Below, one piece after another: positions 11,091 to 22,330 of a DNA stretch of 64,000 nt. Each line of letters opens with the position of its first letter. Position 1 is the first letter of the stretch. The stretch lies in the NCBI GenBank assembly GCA_038502055.1, contig JAXRKN010000044.1, positions 239,501 through 303,500 on the forward strand, given 5' to 3'. A program made the position numbers and the translations under genes. The stretch is from Tanytarsus gracilentus (lineage: Eukaryota; Arthropoda; Insecta; Diptera; Chironomidae). The notes beneath the pieces were generated by a model. It was not told the DNA's origin. It saw only the letters and a program-made list of their open reading frames with translations, and ran no database searches.

Positions 11091-13283
11091 TGAACCAAAA
11101 ACAGAGTGTGGTCAATTTGCAAATTCTCTCCCGAAAAAAGTCTCTTTCATGTGTTTCACATTGCCGGCATATCTGTTTAATGCAACGTAAAAAAAGTGAT
11201 ATTTTTTCTCTTTTCTCTCACTCTCACTCTCTCTCTGTCTCATGGACCCCATTACACCACGTCTTTGTGTCCTCGAACTCTGTTGACTATTTTTCGGCTA
11301 CCGTTGATTGCCCTGAAACACGATAAATCTCTTTTAATCAGGACATGAACAGCCATTCTCAATGATTTTATTGATTATTTAAAATTATGACATGTTGCAT
11401 TAGACATAAAAAAGCTCTTCTTAGTAAAGTCTGTTTAGCCTTAAAATTGAATAAATTGCAACCGAAATCATTTTCATAAAATTGCTGATGCATGAATGAT
11501 TTGCTTATTGGATTATAATCATTAAAGCGATACATTTAATATTTTTTTTCAACGTCGAGTAACTGATTGAATTTAAAGCATTAAGAACTAAATTTATTGA
11601 CATAAGTCAATAAAATTCGACGTGAAGTGATGCAAGAAAGCTGTTAGGCATCAAGCATGAGGACACGGGAGATCATGAATTCTAATTATCAGTGAGGCAT
11701 GATGAACGGTCTATGAGCGGCAATCAATGCTGTTTTAAGGTTATTTATGACATGAAAACATTGATTTAAATGTTCTCAATTAATAATTAAAGAGAAACTT
11801 ATTTGACTATTTTTAAATTTTAAAAGTTCGATGTTGAGAACGCGAATTTTTTCACTCCGCTGCAAAAGGTTTATATCACCGATAAAACAAATTATTTTCA
11901 GTTCAGATTTTTACTTCAAGAACTTCGTAAAAAATTAAAATTTTGCGAAAGTTTACTTTAGTATTACTACTCTAGTTTACTTTGCGAATAAATTAATAGT
12001 GAGCGTTTTAAAAAGAGCTTTTAGCCAAAATAAATTTTAGCATAAATTTCCTGCAGTGGTCTCGTGGTTACGTGCGCGCTAAGCAAGCAGAGTCCTGTGT
12101 TCTTCATATAAAAACGCGATACTCACTTGAATTGAACTTCTTTGAACTCAATTTGGTTCAAAAAGACACCAAATGTGTACATTTGTGCTACAAGGATAAC
12201 GTGAAGCTAAAACTCTTAACCTCAAAGTATTTTTTTTAAATAATTGGCTTATTTTTTCATTGAGTAAAAATCGCATCTCATAATTTAATAAAGTCATTTG
12301 ATCAGCTCTCATGCTTAAGATGTAATCTTATATAAATCTCAGATTTCCCATATAAATTGTACTGTGATTAAAAGTCAAGAGATGAGAACTTTATTTTTTT
12401 ATGTACGTGAATGTCCGTATAGAACCGCGTACTTAAATGAACTTGATTATCCGTTAATGTATTTAATTATACATAATATAGAAAGGATATATCTCTTACT
12501 CTCACCACATGAAAAACACATGTTTTCGGCATTTTTTGAGGTTTTTTGGACATTAGCAGTGCTTTATGACTCTAAAGTAATTCTCAAAACATTAACAAAA
12601 TAGTGCAATATTTAGCGAAAATTCAATTGAGGAACCTTTGGCCTGGGGACATTTCGAAAAGTTTTTTACATTAACGTCCACAAATGGACAGAAACTGGTT
12701 AATTTAATAATTGCTTTGGGAAGAAGATTCATATTTTTGTTCGGGCTACTCATAATCAAAATATTTAACTAAAAATTAAATCAATTCAAAAATTTCCTGT
12801 AACAGACACATTCGATGACTAATGGTTAAGAAGTTAACTGACATCAAAAAATGTGATTTTAAATTATCGAAATAAACTTAGGGCTTTTTATGGCATGTGG
12901 TCAATGTCTCATAATTTGATACATGAAAAATTTAAAGTACATTTTTACACACATCAGCCTGAGGGTAACAATCTGAGACACCACAAAACAAGACATAAAT
13001 GATTTAAATGAATATTTTGTGTTGATCAAGTTGCACTAACACTGCCTGTAATTAATGTTGTTAATCAACAATGTATACTATAAAAAGTTTTTTTCGCTCA
13101 AAAACTATAACAATGATAAAGTAAAAGCGATATCGGTAAACGAAGTGCCACATGGAGATCCAATACTTTGCACCATACATGAATATTGTATAATATTTAA
13201 CAACGAATGCGGAGGAATGGCAAAGTAAGACAGATGAAAATTGGAGCAATTTTAGCTTAAACTCGTGAACGGAGAGGAAGGTC

Positions 13284-13325
<42 letters not shown>

Positions 13326-14207
13326 TTTTTCACGGCACATAAGTAATTGTCACAGAGACTGTAATGTAAAGCAGTCGGTGTATAACGCCAGCACGCAATT
13401 TTTTTTTAAAATATAAAACTCTTTTCATTTTTTAATGATTATTTTTATTTAATTATAACTAATAAAATTTTTAGATTGAAAATCACCTAAACATATCACC
13501 GCATATTTCAAGTGCATATTATTTTTATTTAAATTGTTAATGTTCTCGATGAAAAAGAATATTTTTAAACCTTGCTTCATAAAAACGATGCAAATGACAT
13601 CTACAGTCAGCAACTTTGACTTTCCAATATATATTTCATAAGAATAAGAAATGCACTCACTGTGCAGCACAACATCTTTGCTGAAGCATTCCAATGTCAG
13701 AATAATTTAAATTGACTTGAAATTCTCTTTTAGCAGCGCACTTAATTGATAAGACTTTGTAAAACTGAATTTTGTTGCGTGAAAAAAAACTTGTAGAAAA
13801 AATAAAAATCAAGAATTAAGAATTTAGGAAGTTTTAAGTTTATAAACGCAATTCATGCGCGCAGAGAAAACTCAACTAGTGAGGTATTTGAGCCTAAAAT
13901 AAACAATTCATAAAATTGTTAATTTTAAACACCGTTTTGATACATTTTTAAATTAGGGTTCATTCAAGATTTTTGTTCTTTCTAGAACAACAATTTGAAT
14001 GTTACGGCAGCTGATAGTTAAAAGATAAAGCTTGAAATCCACATATTTAAGGAAATTGTTTCAAAGAAAATTAAGCAAACTACAATCTCAATTTTAGGCT
14101 CAACATTAGGGTAACACACCAATAAAAATTGTGTGGAATATTAGAGGGGTGTATGAGAGTGAGGGATCTAAAACAAGCCGATTGCAATTCGATTTGAAAT
14201 TATTTTG
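11091..14207. other. Long intergenic stretch between cuticle genes
   Basis: About 3.1 kb without a supported gene. It contains an AT-rich background, a (GA)n microsatellite at 13288-13321, and a tRNA-like spot at 12061-12090 (TGGTCTCGTGG, close to an A-box) without a good B-box. Frames here lack homology and codon structure. Confidence 0.5.
13288..13321. repeat. (GA)n microsatellite
   Basis: Uninterrupted GA dinucleotides. The flanking frame that reads Leu-Ser repeats on the minus strand is an artefact of this run. Confidence 0.95.
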
Positions 14208-14245
14208 TATAAATATGAATTGCTGGACATTTTTTAGTATCATTA
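14208..14245 (+). promoter_or_regulatory. TATA promoter of cuticle gene at 14.3 kb
   Basis: TATAAATA (14208-14215) with a TATCATTAG start-like sequence about 30 bp downstream. The same block, including about 80 bp upstream with GAGGGGTGTATG, is conserved in inverted orientation before the twin gene at 21.0 kb. Confidence 0.6.
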
Positions 14246-14297
14246 GCATCTCAAGCATTCAAGCATTAAAATAAAATTTTAAAAATTATTTATTAAA

Positions 14298-14919
14298 ATG
14301 GCTTTCAAATTCATTGCACTCTTTGCTTTAATCGCTGCCGCATCAGCCCTTCCTCAATACTATGACGATCATCATCACTATCAGCCAGCACTCGTGAAAC
14401 AATTTGTTCAGCCAACAATTGTTAAGAAAATTGTCGAGCATGAAGCACCAGCAAATTATGACTTCTCATATTCAGTCCATGATGATCACACTGGAGATTT
14501 GAAGGAGCAACATGAAACCGCCAAGGATGGCAATATTGAAGGATATTATACACTCATTGATGCCGATGGATATCGTCGTATTGTTCATTATACCGCCAAT
14601 GACAAAGATGGATTCATTGCTAAAGTTGAACGTCAACCACTCAACGGACATCAAGAACACAAAATTGTTAAGGCTCAACCAGTTATTGCCAAAGTTGCAT
14701 ATCCAGTCGTTCAAAAGGTAATAAATTTATTCTTTTCTTAACAATTTTTTTAAGTTAAATTAATAATTTTAGTATGCTGTCCCAGTCGTTCAGAACAAGT
14801 ATGTCGCTCCAACCATCCGAGCGGTCGTTCAGCCTGTGAAATATCACTCATACGATAACAAAAATGAATTTTCATCTCATGTCTCATTCAATGGACTATC
14901 AAACAACTACTCATACTAA
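14298..14919 (+). CDS. RR-2 cuticular protein (twin A)
   Basis: Exons 14298-14717 and 14773-14919, 188 residues. The signal peptide is about 1-17 (MAFKFIALFALIAAASA). A His/Tyr-rich segment and VKQF/VQPTIV motifs precede the RR-2 chitin-binding domain (about 50-113, EAPANYDFSYSVHD ... GFIAKVERQP). The tail carries AYPVVQ/AVPVVQ repeats and ends NNYSY. Unlike the gene at 9.9 kb, its signal peptide is not split by an intron. The protein is nearly identical to the minus-strand gene at 20373-20994; in exon 1 the domain differs by Asp versus Glu in NDKDGF/NDKEGF. It is expected to be secreted by epidermis during moulting. Confidence 0.95.
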
Positions 14920-15205
14920 TTTAAAATATTACTGCCATCAAGAGTCTTTCTGAAAATAAAATGATAAGAAATTATTGTGAAATTTAACTAAATGTTTTTT
15001 TATTAGACGAGCTCTTTTAGGTTTTGGTTTTGTAAAAATCCTTTCTCTTCAAGATTCCGTAATTCCTGGATCTTTAATAAAAAATCTGCTTGAAATATGA
15101 TGTATACTGATGTATCATGAAATTGATAAAATAATATTTTTCTTCTTCTGACAAATCTCTACAAAAAAAACTGAGTTCAGCTTAAGCTTATTACCTCTGA
15201 GTAAT

Positions 15206-15400
15206 TTGTTTAAAATGTGTTTAGGTGCAGTATTTTCACCTCACTTATTAAAACTTTTATTAGCTAAAAAATATTACAATGTCATTTCCACTCTTAATAG
15301 AGATCAAGTTCAAGGAATTAATCATAAAAAATGTTTCAAAACCCACACGTGGGTGTTGCCGTGTAACCCACTTGTAACTGATCAGTATTGGAAATGCTAA
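15206..15400 (+). other. Rejected frame next to repeat element
   Basis: An open frame of 64 codons overlaps the left end of the GTAACCC-type repeat and lacks any domain. It is listed because the gap is otherwise empty; I do not regard it as a gene. Confidence 0.1.
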
Positions 15401-15415
15401 GGAAATGTAATTATG

Positions 15416-15882
15416 TGGAAGATTTTTTTGGGGAATTTTCTAGAGAATTTTTTTTAAGAGAAACCTTGGACAAGTCTTGCACAAGTTTTTTAGGAGAAGT
15501 CTTGGAGAAGCCATTTTCAAAAAGTTTCGGAGAAGTCTTTTTTGGAGTAGTCATTTTGGAGAAGTCTCGGAGAAGCCATTTTGGAGAAGTCTTTTTTGGA
15601 GTAGCCATTTTGGAGAAGTCATTTTTGGAGCAGCCATTTTGGAGAAGTCTCGGAGAAGTCTTTTTTGGAGCAGCCATTTTGGAGAAGTCTCGGAGAAGCC
15701 ATTTTGGAGAAGTCTTTTTTGGAGCAGCCATTTTGGAGAAGTCTCGGAGAAGCCATTTTGGAGAAGTCTTTTTTGGAGCAGCCATTTTGGAGAAGTCTCG
15801 GAGAAGTCTTTTTTGGAGCAGCCATTTTGGAGAAGTCTCGGAGAAGCCATTTTGGAGAAGTCTCGGAGAAGCCATTCTATAG
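15416..15882. repeat. GGAGAAG minisatellite, ~54-bp higher-order unit
   Basis: Tandem variants of TTTTGGAGAAGTCTCGGAGA and TTTTTTGGAGCAGCCATTTT build a higher-order unit near 54 bp. Because 54 is a multiple of three, all frames stay open on both strands, which yields several overlapping fake proteins. The left part (15416-15540) is more degenerate. Confidence 0.9.
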
Positions 15883-15885
15883 AGG

Positions 15886-16482
15886 AATTAACATCCAGCT
15901 GAGGAACCAACATCCAGCGGAGGAACCAACATCCAGCTGAGGAATTAACATCCAGCTGAGGAACGAACATCCAGCTGAGGAACCAACATCCAGCTGAGCA
16001 ACCAACATCCAGCTGAGGAACCAACATCCAGCTGAGGAACCAACATCCAGCTGAGGAACCAACATCCAGCTTAGGAACCAACATCCAGCGGAGGAACCAA
16101 CATCCAGCTGAGGAACCAACATCCAGCTGAAGAACCAACATCCAGCTGAGGAATCAACATCCAGCTGAGGAATCAACATCCAGAGGAGGAACCAACATCC
16201 AGCTGAGGAACCAACATCCAGCCGAGGAACCAACATCCAGCTATGGAACCAACATCCAGCTATGGAACCAACATCCAGCTGAGGAACCAACATCCAGCGG
16301 AGGAACCAACATCCAGCTGAAGAACCAACATCCAGTGGAGGAACCAACATCCAGCTGAGGAACCAACATCCAGCTGAGGAACCAACATCCAGCTGAGGAA
16401 CCGACATCCAGCTGAGAAACCAACATCCAGCTGAGGAACCAACTTCCAGCGTTGGAACCAATATTCAGCTGAGGAACCAAGA
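15886..16482. repeat. 19-bp minisatellite array, ~31 copies
   Basis: The unit is CCAACATCCAGCTGAGGAA with point variants. Since 19 is not a multiple of three, the apparent 19-residue protein repeats on the minus strand are an artefact of the array cycling through frames, not selection for protein. Confidence 0.95.
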
Positions 16483-16920
16483 TCGAGTTCTGAATCTGAC
16501 ATCGACTTAAAATTTTTCTGCAAGACTTAAAAATTACCCCTTAAATTTATATTGCACGCAACACTCCCCATATTTAATAGTTTTTGTTAATTTAACTAAC
16601 TTTAAAGTGAGAGAGATGGAAATATTATTGATTTGGGCAAAACTAGAGTCTATAAGCTATCATTTGGCGAAAACCCGAAATCTCTAGCTATCCCAGGGGC
16701 CTCGGAATTTCAGGAACGGACGGACGGACGGACGGACGGACGGACGGCCGGACGGACGGACGGAAAGCAGGGCATATAAGTGTTACACCACTTCGTGGGT
16801 TACACTAAAAATTCTATTGGACAAATCACAATGTCTGGGTTTGCTCATGAAAAATTCAAAGAAATTCATTCTCTCTCTTGAGCTAATGTTGCAAGTCTAT
16901 TAATCATTACAAACTAAACA

Positions 16921-16960
16921 TATATATATATAAACACACACGCACTCCGGTCAGTTGGAA
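16921..16960 (+). promoter_or_regulatory. TATA + TCAGT initiator without a known gene
   Basis: TATATAAA at 16927-16934 is followed by GGTCAGTTGG (TCAGT at 16951-16955), an arthropod-type initiator at suitable spacing. Downstream an ATG near 16962 opens only 18 codons. It could start a non-coding or multi-exon transcript. Confidence 0.35.
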
Positions 16961-17303
16961 ATGAATTTTGCGTGCGGTTTCTATGTGAACAATTGGAATT
17001 TTATTTGCTTCTGTTGATTTCAAGGCTAAGATAACTTTTTTGATTAATTAGCTATTGGATTATTGGATTTGCTAAAAGACTTTATAATTATTTAAAAAAA
17101 TTAAACTTAATTGTTTTTTTTGTGACATAATTGATCCAATTTTGAGTCTTTTTACAGTATAAAAACACTTTATTTACATTCGATGTCGAATTTAATTGTT
17201 GGAGTAGTCCTTCGCTAAACTACCATGCAAGGGGATCTTTTTAGTTTTTTAAATAATTTAAAGTGTAAAAAGTTGAGTAAAATTAAATGCACCCACGTGT
17301 TCA

Positions 17304-19641
17304 CTACTGTCTCGCAGCTCGCAACTCGTCGAGTTTTTGTTGCATCATTTTTTTCCTCTTATTTATCGTCATGAGTGTCTGAACCACGTCTTGAACGTTT
17401 TCCTGCAAAACAAAGAAGAAGATTCACTTTCGTTACCGGCGCTTCTTCTTAATAACTTTTTTCAATGTCGGGGAATCCGCTTTATTTAAAGCTATAGCGC
17501 GTGGACGTTTGACTCATCTGCTTTCACGCTTTTTACAGTGTATAGCTCGCTTAAATAAGGGCAATTTATTTTAACAGTTTTTTGATCGTGCTGGGCAAGT
17601 TTAATGCATCGATCATTAAGCGCAGAGCAGTTTATTACAATAAATAAGCACTGCATTGCAATGGGTAAATTTAAATTGTTTATTTTTTGTAGGTATGTGC
17701 TAGGATAATGATGTTCAACAAGTATCCATAAAAATCGCTAAAATACTGTTCTCCTTGAGTACATGTCAATGAGTACATGATTACTGAGCATTAAATTTAG
17801 TGTCGAGAATGAGCAAAAAAATATGTTGAACGCATAAAAAAAATTGTCAATTTTTGTTAAGAAAAAAATATAAACTTAACGTTAACATCAAAAACCCCAC
17901 AAATCGATTTCATTGCCATCCGCGTGCCTTAACAAAAAAAATGGATCAAATATTTTCAAAATTCAGTTCATTACCAAATTTTTGCATTAGTCAAAATAAA
18001 AAGTGGTCAATAAAAAATTGCATTGTTGGCGACCATGTAAGCATATACGCGATTTGATAAGATCGAGCAAATTAAATAAGAAAGTACTTGAGAAACCTGA
18101 GTCTGCCTTCGCAAATGAAAGTAAAAGTGACCGATATTTTTTTCAGCTTCACAGTTCAATATCGAAGCCGAAAAAAAAAGATTGAGTCTGACCTACATTG
18201 CGGTCACCAATTTTTAAAAAATTCGATCGCGAAGAATTTATTTAATTATTCAGATAGATAGATGACGAAGAAATAGCATTCTGGAGTTACCAGGATGAAC
18301 TCGCATGCTTTTGTTTCCTTTTTCAAAGCTCGAAAGCCAGGCTAAGGTTTAAAACGTAACCATGCAGAGTTCTTAAGATTTCTTTTCTTTTCGAAGATTT
18401 TATATAATTATTTGTTTATTTATTACCTTCGTTGACGTGTCGTCTGTGTTATCAGCTTCATTAGTTTCTTCACTCGCTGCGGTAAAGGCAAAAGCAGCGA
18501 CTGGAGGTGAAACACTGGAAAAAAAATGTAATTTAATTGCAAGATGCAAAAATTTTTCCCTGCTGCGTGAGCGATGATTCGATTAATGCGCTTTTAACCT
18601 TGACCCTTTAAGCAATGGGGTCAGGGATTAAATAAACAGATACTTCCTCTGACACGCAAGCTACTCACACATAATAATCTTTATCTCCCTCGCTGGTCTG
18701 CTGTAGCTTTTCTTTCAGCTTCGCATTCTCCTCGCGTAATCGATGAATTTCTATCTCAAGGTAATCAATCTGATAGCAGTCGACGAATGCCGCAAAAATT
18801 CGAATATGTAATTTAAATGTGGGCAGACACAAGCAAAGAGAAAAAAGTGAGACATGAAAGAGATTAAAAATAAATTGTACGCTGATCCGTGTATCATGCA
18901 AGCGCAATATTTTTTTTCTGAATTTAAATTCAAAGACTAAAAATTTAAATTTTAGAAATTTAACGACTTAAAAAATTTTAAACTTTCTCAGGCCTGTCAA
19001 ATTGCGCTCACACCATGCTCGTTATTCTCACTTACATCATCTAGTTCAAATTCCAGTTCATCAATTATGGCCATTGCTTGCTCGTATTCCTTTTCAAGTT
19101 CACCGTACCTAGCTTCAAGGACAAGATATTCACTTGATGTTTTCGGATCGACTTTTTGTATGATCTGCGAGACGTTTCCGATAATTGTTACTCGAGAAGA
19201 GGAACGTGATGTCGAAGCTGATGTGCTTCGCCTTAAATTGCTCTCGAGAACTCTAATTTTTTCATGCTGCTCGTAACATTGAGTTGCCAGTTCATTAACT
19301 TTCTTTTTTAACTTGGCGTTGCCTATGAAAAGTTCTTCCTTCATCTGTTTTTCTCCGTCCAGTTGCATTTTGTATTTCACATTTGTAGACGAAGTCTTTG
19401 CGCAGATTTCTTTCATCTCTTCAACCTTCAAGCTCAAGCGCTTATTCTCATGATCTAGTTGACTGTTCCGTGACATTGCTGCAAAAAAGGAGGTCACGAT
19501 AAAAAAATCACAAAATCTCTCCCTGAACATTTTCCATGTTCAATATTATTTTTTTAGGAATTCACATTGTTCTATCCGCCACATTAACTCCTTAATTTTT
19601 TCGTTTAATCGTAAAATTTCTGCCTTATAGTCGGGCATCAT
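17304..19641 (-). CDS. Coiled-coil protein, unrecognised, 5 exons
   Basis: I do not recognise the family. Rebuilt exons (minus): 19641-19566, 19478-19036, 18769-18669, 18514-18427, 17402-17304, giving 268 residues; all phases agree. The N terminus (MMPDYKAEILRLNEKIKELM) starts a heptad-rich coiled coil. The coil continues through residues 25-105, is interrupted by a Ser/Thr-rich basic stretch (STSASTSRSSSR), and resumes at about 130-205. Then come an acidic Thr/Glu/Asp-rich segment and a basic C-terminal helix (INKRKKMMQQKLDELRAARQ). There is no signal peptide or membrane segment, so it is cytoplasmic or nuclear, perhaps a scaffold or cytoskeletal adaptor. The 5' exon is the least certain, since an inner Met (MSRNSQL) at the start of exon 2 could also serve. 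Confidence 0.7.
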
Positions 19642-20372
19642 TGTTTTTCATTTAACTCACCTCGTCTTACTGTCTCAGTAAATAAAAGTTTGAATTCAAA
19701 AGAAATTTGGTGAATGTTCGATATTATGACGAGCTTATCGTACTCAATGGCATTTTAGCTCTCTTATCAGGAACTGATAAAATTAAGGGGAGAAGAACGA
19801 TATCGCAATCGTGTTAATATCGTAGAAAAAATCATAAGCATCAAATTTTTAATATAAATTTTTCGGCAAGCCGCTCTGTTTCGAGTAAATTGCGATCACA
19901 GATCCAAACTGTAGTGCTAAAGCGAAACCATTAAGCCTTTTGCTGAAACTATTTTGAAGTTCTACTTTTTTATAATCGCTACGTATATTAAATGAATATT
20001 TTGACGGTTAAAAAGAAGGAGAATTTTGAATTTATCAAAAAACTTTCAACGTGAAGGACCCTTCGTCGTGCAGTCTTAGATTTTCCCGTCCATTTTCTCA
20101 CAGTCTTTACCAAAGTAATATCGTGTTGTCGTAAACGGTTACGATTTAATTATTTTCACGTTAAAATTAATTTTTCGAAAATTAAATAAACTACAAATAA
20201 AATCGTTAAAAATGTTTTGGAATTTTTTAAATCAAATAATTTAATTTTTCAAAAATGTTTCTTTAAAAAAGAACTTAAAAGCTTGATTAAATATTAAACA
20301 CCAAAATTAAATTATTTTATTCTTTATTTTCGGATAGAATTTTTAGACTCTTGATGGCACTAATATTTTAAA
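19642..20372. other. Intergenic, no gene
   Basis: AT-rich spacer between the coiled-coil gene start and the 3' end of the twin cuticle gene. It contains the likely 3' UTR of the latter and nothing else identifiable. Confidence 0.5.
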
Positions 20373-20994
20373 TTAGTATGAGTAGTTGTTTGATAGTCCA
20401 TTAAATGAGACATGAGATGAAAATTCATTTTTGTTATCGTATGAGTGATAATTCACAGGCTGAACGACCGTTTGGATGGCTGGAGCGACATACTTGTTCT
20501 GAACGACTGGGACAGCATACTAAAATTATTAATTTAAATTAAAAAAATTGTTAAGTAAAGAATAAATTTATTACCTTCTGAACGACTGGATATGCAACTT
20601 TGGCAATAACTGGTTGAGCCTTAACAATTTTGTGTTCTTGATGTCCGTTGAGTGGTTGGCGTTCAACTTTAGCAATGAATCCTTCTTTGTCATTGGCGGT
20701 ATAATGAACAATACGACGATATCCATCGGCATCAATGAGAGTATAATATCCTTCAATATTGCCATCCTTGGCGGTTTCATGTTGCTCCTTCAAATCTCCA
20801 GTGTGATCATCATGGACTGAATATGAGAAGTCATAATTTGCTGGTGCTTCATGCTCGACAATTTTCTTAACAATTGTTGGCTGAACAAATTGTTTCACGA
20901 GTGCTGGCTGATAGTGATGATGATCGTCATAGTATTGAGGAAGGGCTGATGCGGCAGCGATTAAAGCAAAGAGTGCAATGAATTTGAAAGCCAT
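20373..20994 (-). CDS. RR-2 cuticular protein (twin B, inverted copy)
   Basis: Exons (minus) 20994-20575 and 20519-20373, 188 residues. It matches twin A almost base for base through exon 1, the 55-bp intron and exon 2, including the ending NNYSY. Signal peptide about 1-17; RR-2 domain about 50-113 (EAPANYDFSYSVHD ... GFIAKVERQP). Orientation is opposite to twin A about 6 kb away, so the two form a large inverted duplication with the coiled-coil gene and the minisatellite element between. Near-identity including the intron implies recent duplication or ongoing gene conversion. Confidence 0.95.
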
Positions 20995-21049
20995 TTTAAT
21001 AAATAATTTTTAAAATTTGATTTTAATGCTTGATTGCTTGATATGCTAA

Positions 21050-21084
21050 TGATACTAAAAAATGTCCAGCAATTCATATTTATA
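21050..21084 (-). promoter_or_regulatory. TATA promoter of twin B
   Basis: TATAAATA on the minus strand (21077-21084), followed by the same TATCATTAGCAT start region as twin A. Conservation extends to an upstream GAGGGGTGTATG block near 21135-21147. Confidence 0.6.
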
Positions 21085-21762
21085 CACAATAATTTCAAAT
21101 TGAACCGACTTGATTCAGATCTCTCGCTCGCATACACCCCTCTAATTCACATGTTGCAAAAATTTGTTAATGAAAAATATGAGTGCAAAAAAATTGAACG
21201 AGGTAAAGATTACGAATTTCGATAGGGACCATGATGAAATAAATGACAACTTAATAAAATTTATTGAACGAATTTTTTTAACGTGGCCACAATGTGGCAC
21301 ATGTCATCTGATATTCATTCCTTTATTAAAATATAGTTGATCATTTAGATTAACGATTTCGTATAAATCAATTGTAATCTGAAAAGTAAAATTTATGAAT
21401 TTTTAAAATCAATTTTAACTTAATTCGAGTTATGTTCATGAATTTAATAATAATTCTTCAAAAATTGATCACCTCTCGCACCTCAATTTTTCTAATTAGC
21501 CCAAACACATGTGCTTTGAGGTTTGACATCAAGGGTATTTTTTAACGTGCAAAATTCGATAAACCAATGCGAGTAAATAATGACATGCAGAAAATGTGAA
21601 AGAGTAAAATAATTTTTGAGGGTCTTTGAACACACATGAATCAACCCAAATAGATTTGATATAATTATTAAGAGTATATAAGTTAATATAATCGGCATAA
21701 ACGGCATCATTCCACAATTATTAGTCTCGCAATTCAGACAAGTCTTAAAATTATTTATTAAA
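21085..21762. other. Divergent intergenic between two cuticle genes
   Basis: Holds the upstream regions of twin B (leftward) and the third copy (rightward). A TATATAA at 21675-21681 lies about 82 bp before the third gene's ATG. No coding frame is supported. Confidence 0.5.
21675..21712 (+). promoter_or_regulatory. TATA promoter of the third cuticle copy
   Basis: TATATAA (21675-21681) with a probable start near 21705-21712. The upstream sequence differs from that of twins A and B, so regulation may differ although the coding region is shared. Confidence 0.5.
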
Positions 21763-22330
21763 ATGGCTTTCAAATTCATTGCACTCTTTGTTTTTATCGC
21801 TGCCGCATCAGCCCTTCCTCAATACTATGACGATCATCATCACTATCAGCCAGCACTCGTGAAACAATTTGTTCAGCCAACAATTGTTAAGAAAATTGTC
21901 GAGCATGAAGCACCAGCAAATTATGACTTCTCATATTCAGTCCATGATGATCACACTGGAGATTTGAAGGAGCAACATGAAACCGCCAAGGATGGCAATA
22001 TTGAAGGATATTATACTCTCATTGATGCCGATGGATATCGCCGTATTGTTCATTATACCGCCAATGACAAAGAAGGATTCATTGCTAAAGTTGAACGTCA
22101 ACCACTCAACGGACATCAAGAACACAAAATTGTTAAGGCTCAACCAGTTATTGCCAAAGTTGCATATCCAGTCGTTCAGAAGGTAATAGATTTATTCTTT
22201 TCTTAACAATTTTTTTAAGTTAAATTAATAATTTTAGTATGCTGTCCCAGTCGTTCAGAACAAGTATGTCGCTCCAGCAATCACTGAAGTAAAATACCCA
22301 GCTAAAAACTACTACCAACACGGATATTAA
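21763..22330 (+). CDS. RR-2 cuticular protein (third copy, short tail)
   Basis: Exons 21763-22182 and 22238-22330, 170 residues. Exon 1, the intron and the first ~40 bp of exon 2 are nearly identical to the twins; the sequence then switches to an unrelated short tail (AITEVKYPAKNYYQHGY). Signal peptide about 1-17, with one change (VFIAAASA); RR-2 domain about 50-113. The abrupt loss of similarity in exon 2 and in the promoter marks the ends of a gene-conversion or duplication tract. The mature protein lacks the NNYSY end of the twins. Confidence 0.95.

Larger units (their letters stand above)
15340..16806. mobile_element. GTAACCC-TIR repeat element, expanded by minisatellites (copy 1)
   Basis: The left end carries CCACACGTGGGTGTTGCCG followed by TGTAACCCAC; the right end carries GTGGGTTACAC. 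These are inverted ends shared with copies at 26.4, 39.9 and 52.7 kb. Before the right end lie a run of GGAC units (about 16717-16765) and a CTAGCTATCCCAGGGGCCTC-type segment, whose reverse complement is found in the other copies. Here the interior is inflated by two tandem arrays, so this copy is about 1.47 kb versus about 0.3-0.4 kb elsewhere. No transposase is visible, so it is probably non-autonomous. Confidence 0.7.

Noticed and set aside
13061..13333. Minus-strand frame with a Leu-Ser repeat N terminus
   Set aside because: Produced by the (GA)n microsatellite at 13288-13321.
14472..14714. Antisense frames inside the RR-2 genes (also near 20614 and 21937)
   Set aside because: They appear in the same place in every near-identical copy only because the coding strand is shared; no independent evidence.
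15388..15902. Several overlapping open frames on both strands with repeated FGEVFFGAAILEKSRRS-like protein
   Set aside because: They are created by the ~54-bp minisatellite, whose unit is a multiple of three; both strands and several frames are open at once and no start context or domain exists.
15551..16523. Long minus-strand frames reading QLDVGSSAGCWFLSWM repeats
   Set aside because: The DNA unit is 19 bp, so the 19-residue protein period is only the array cycling through three frames. No sign of protein-level selection.
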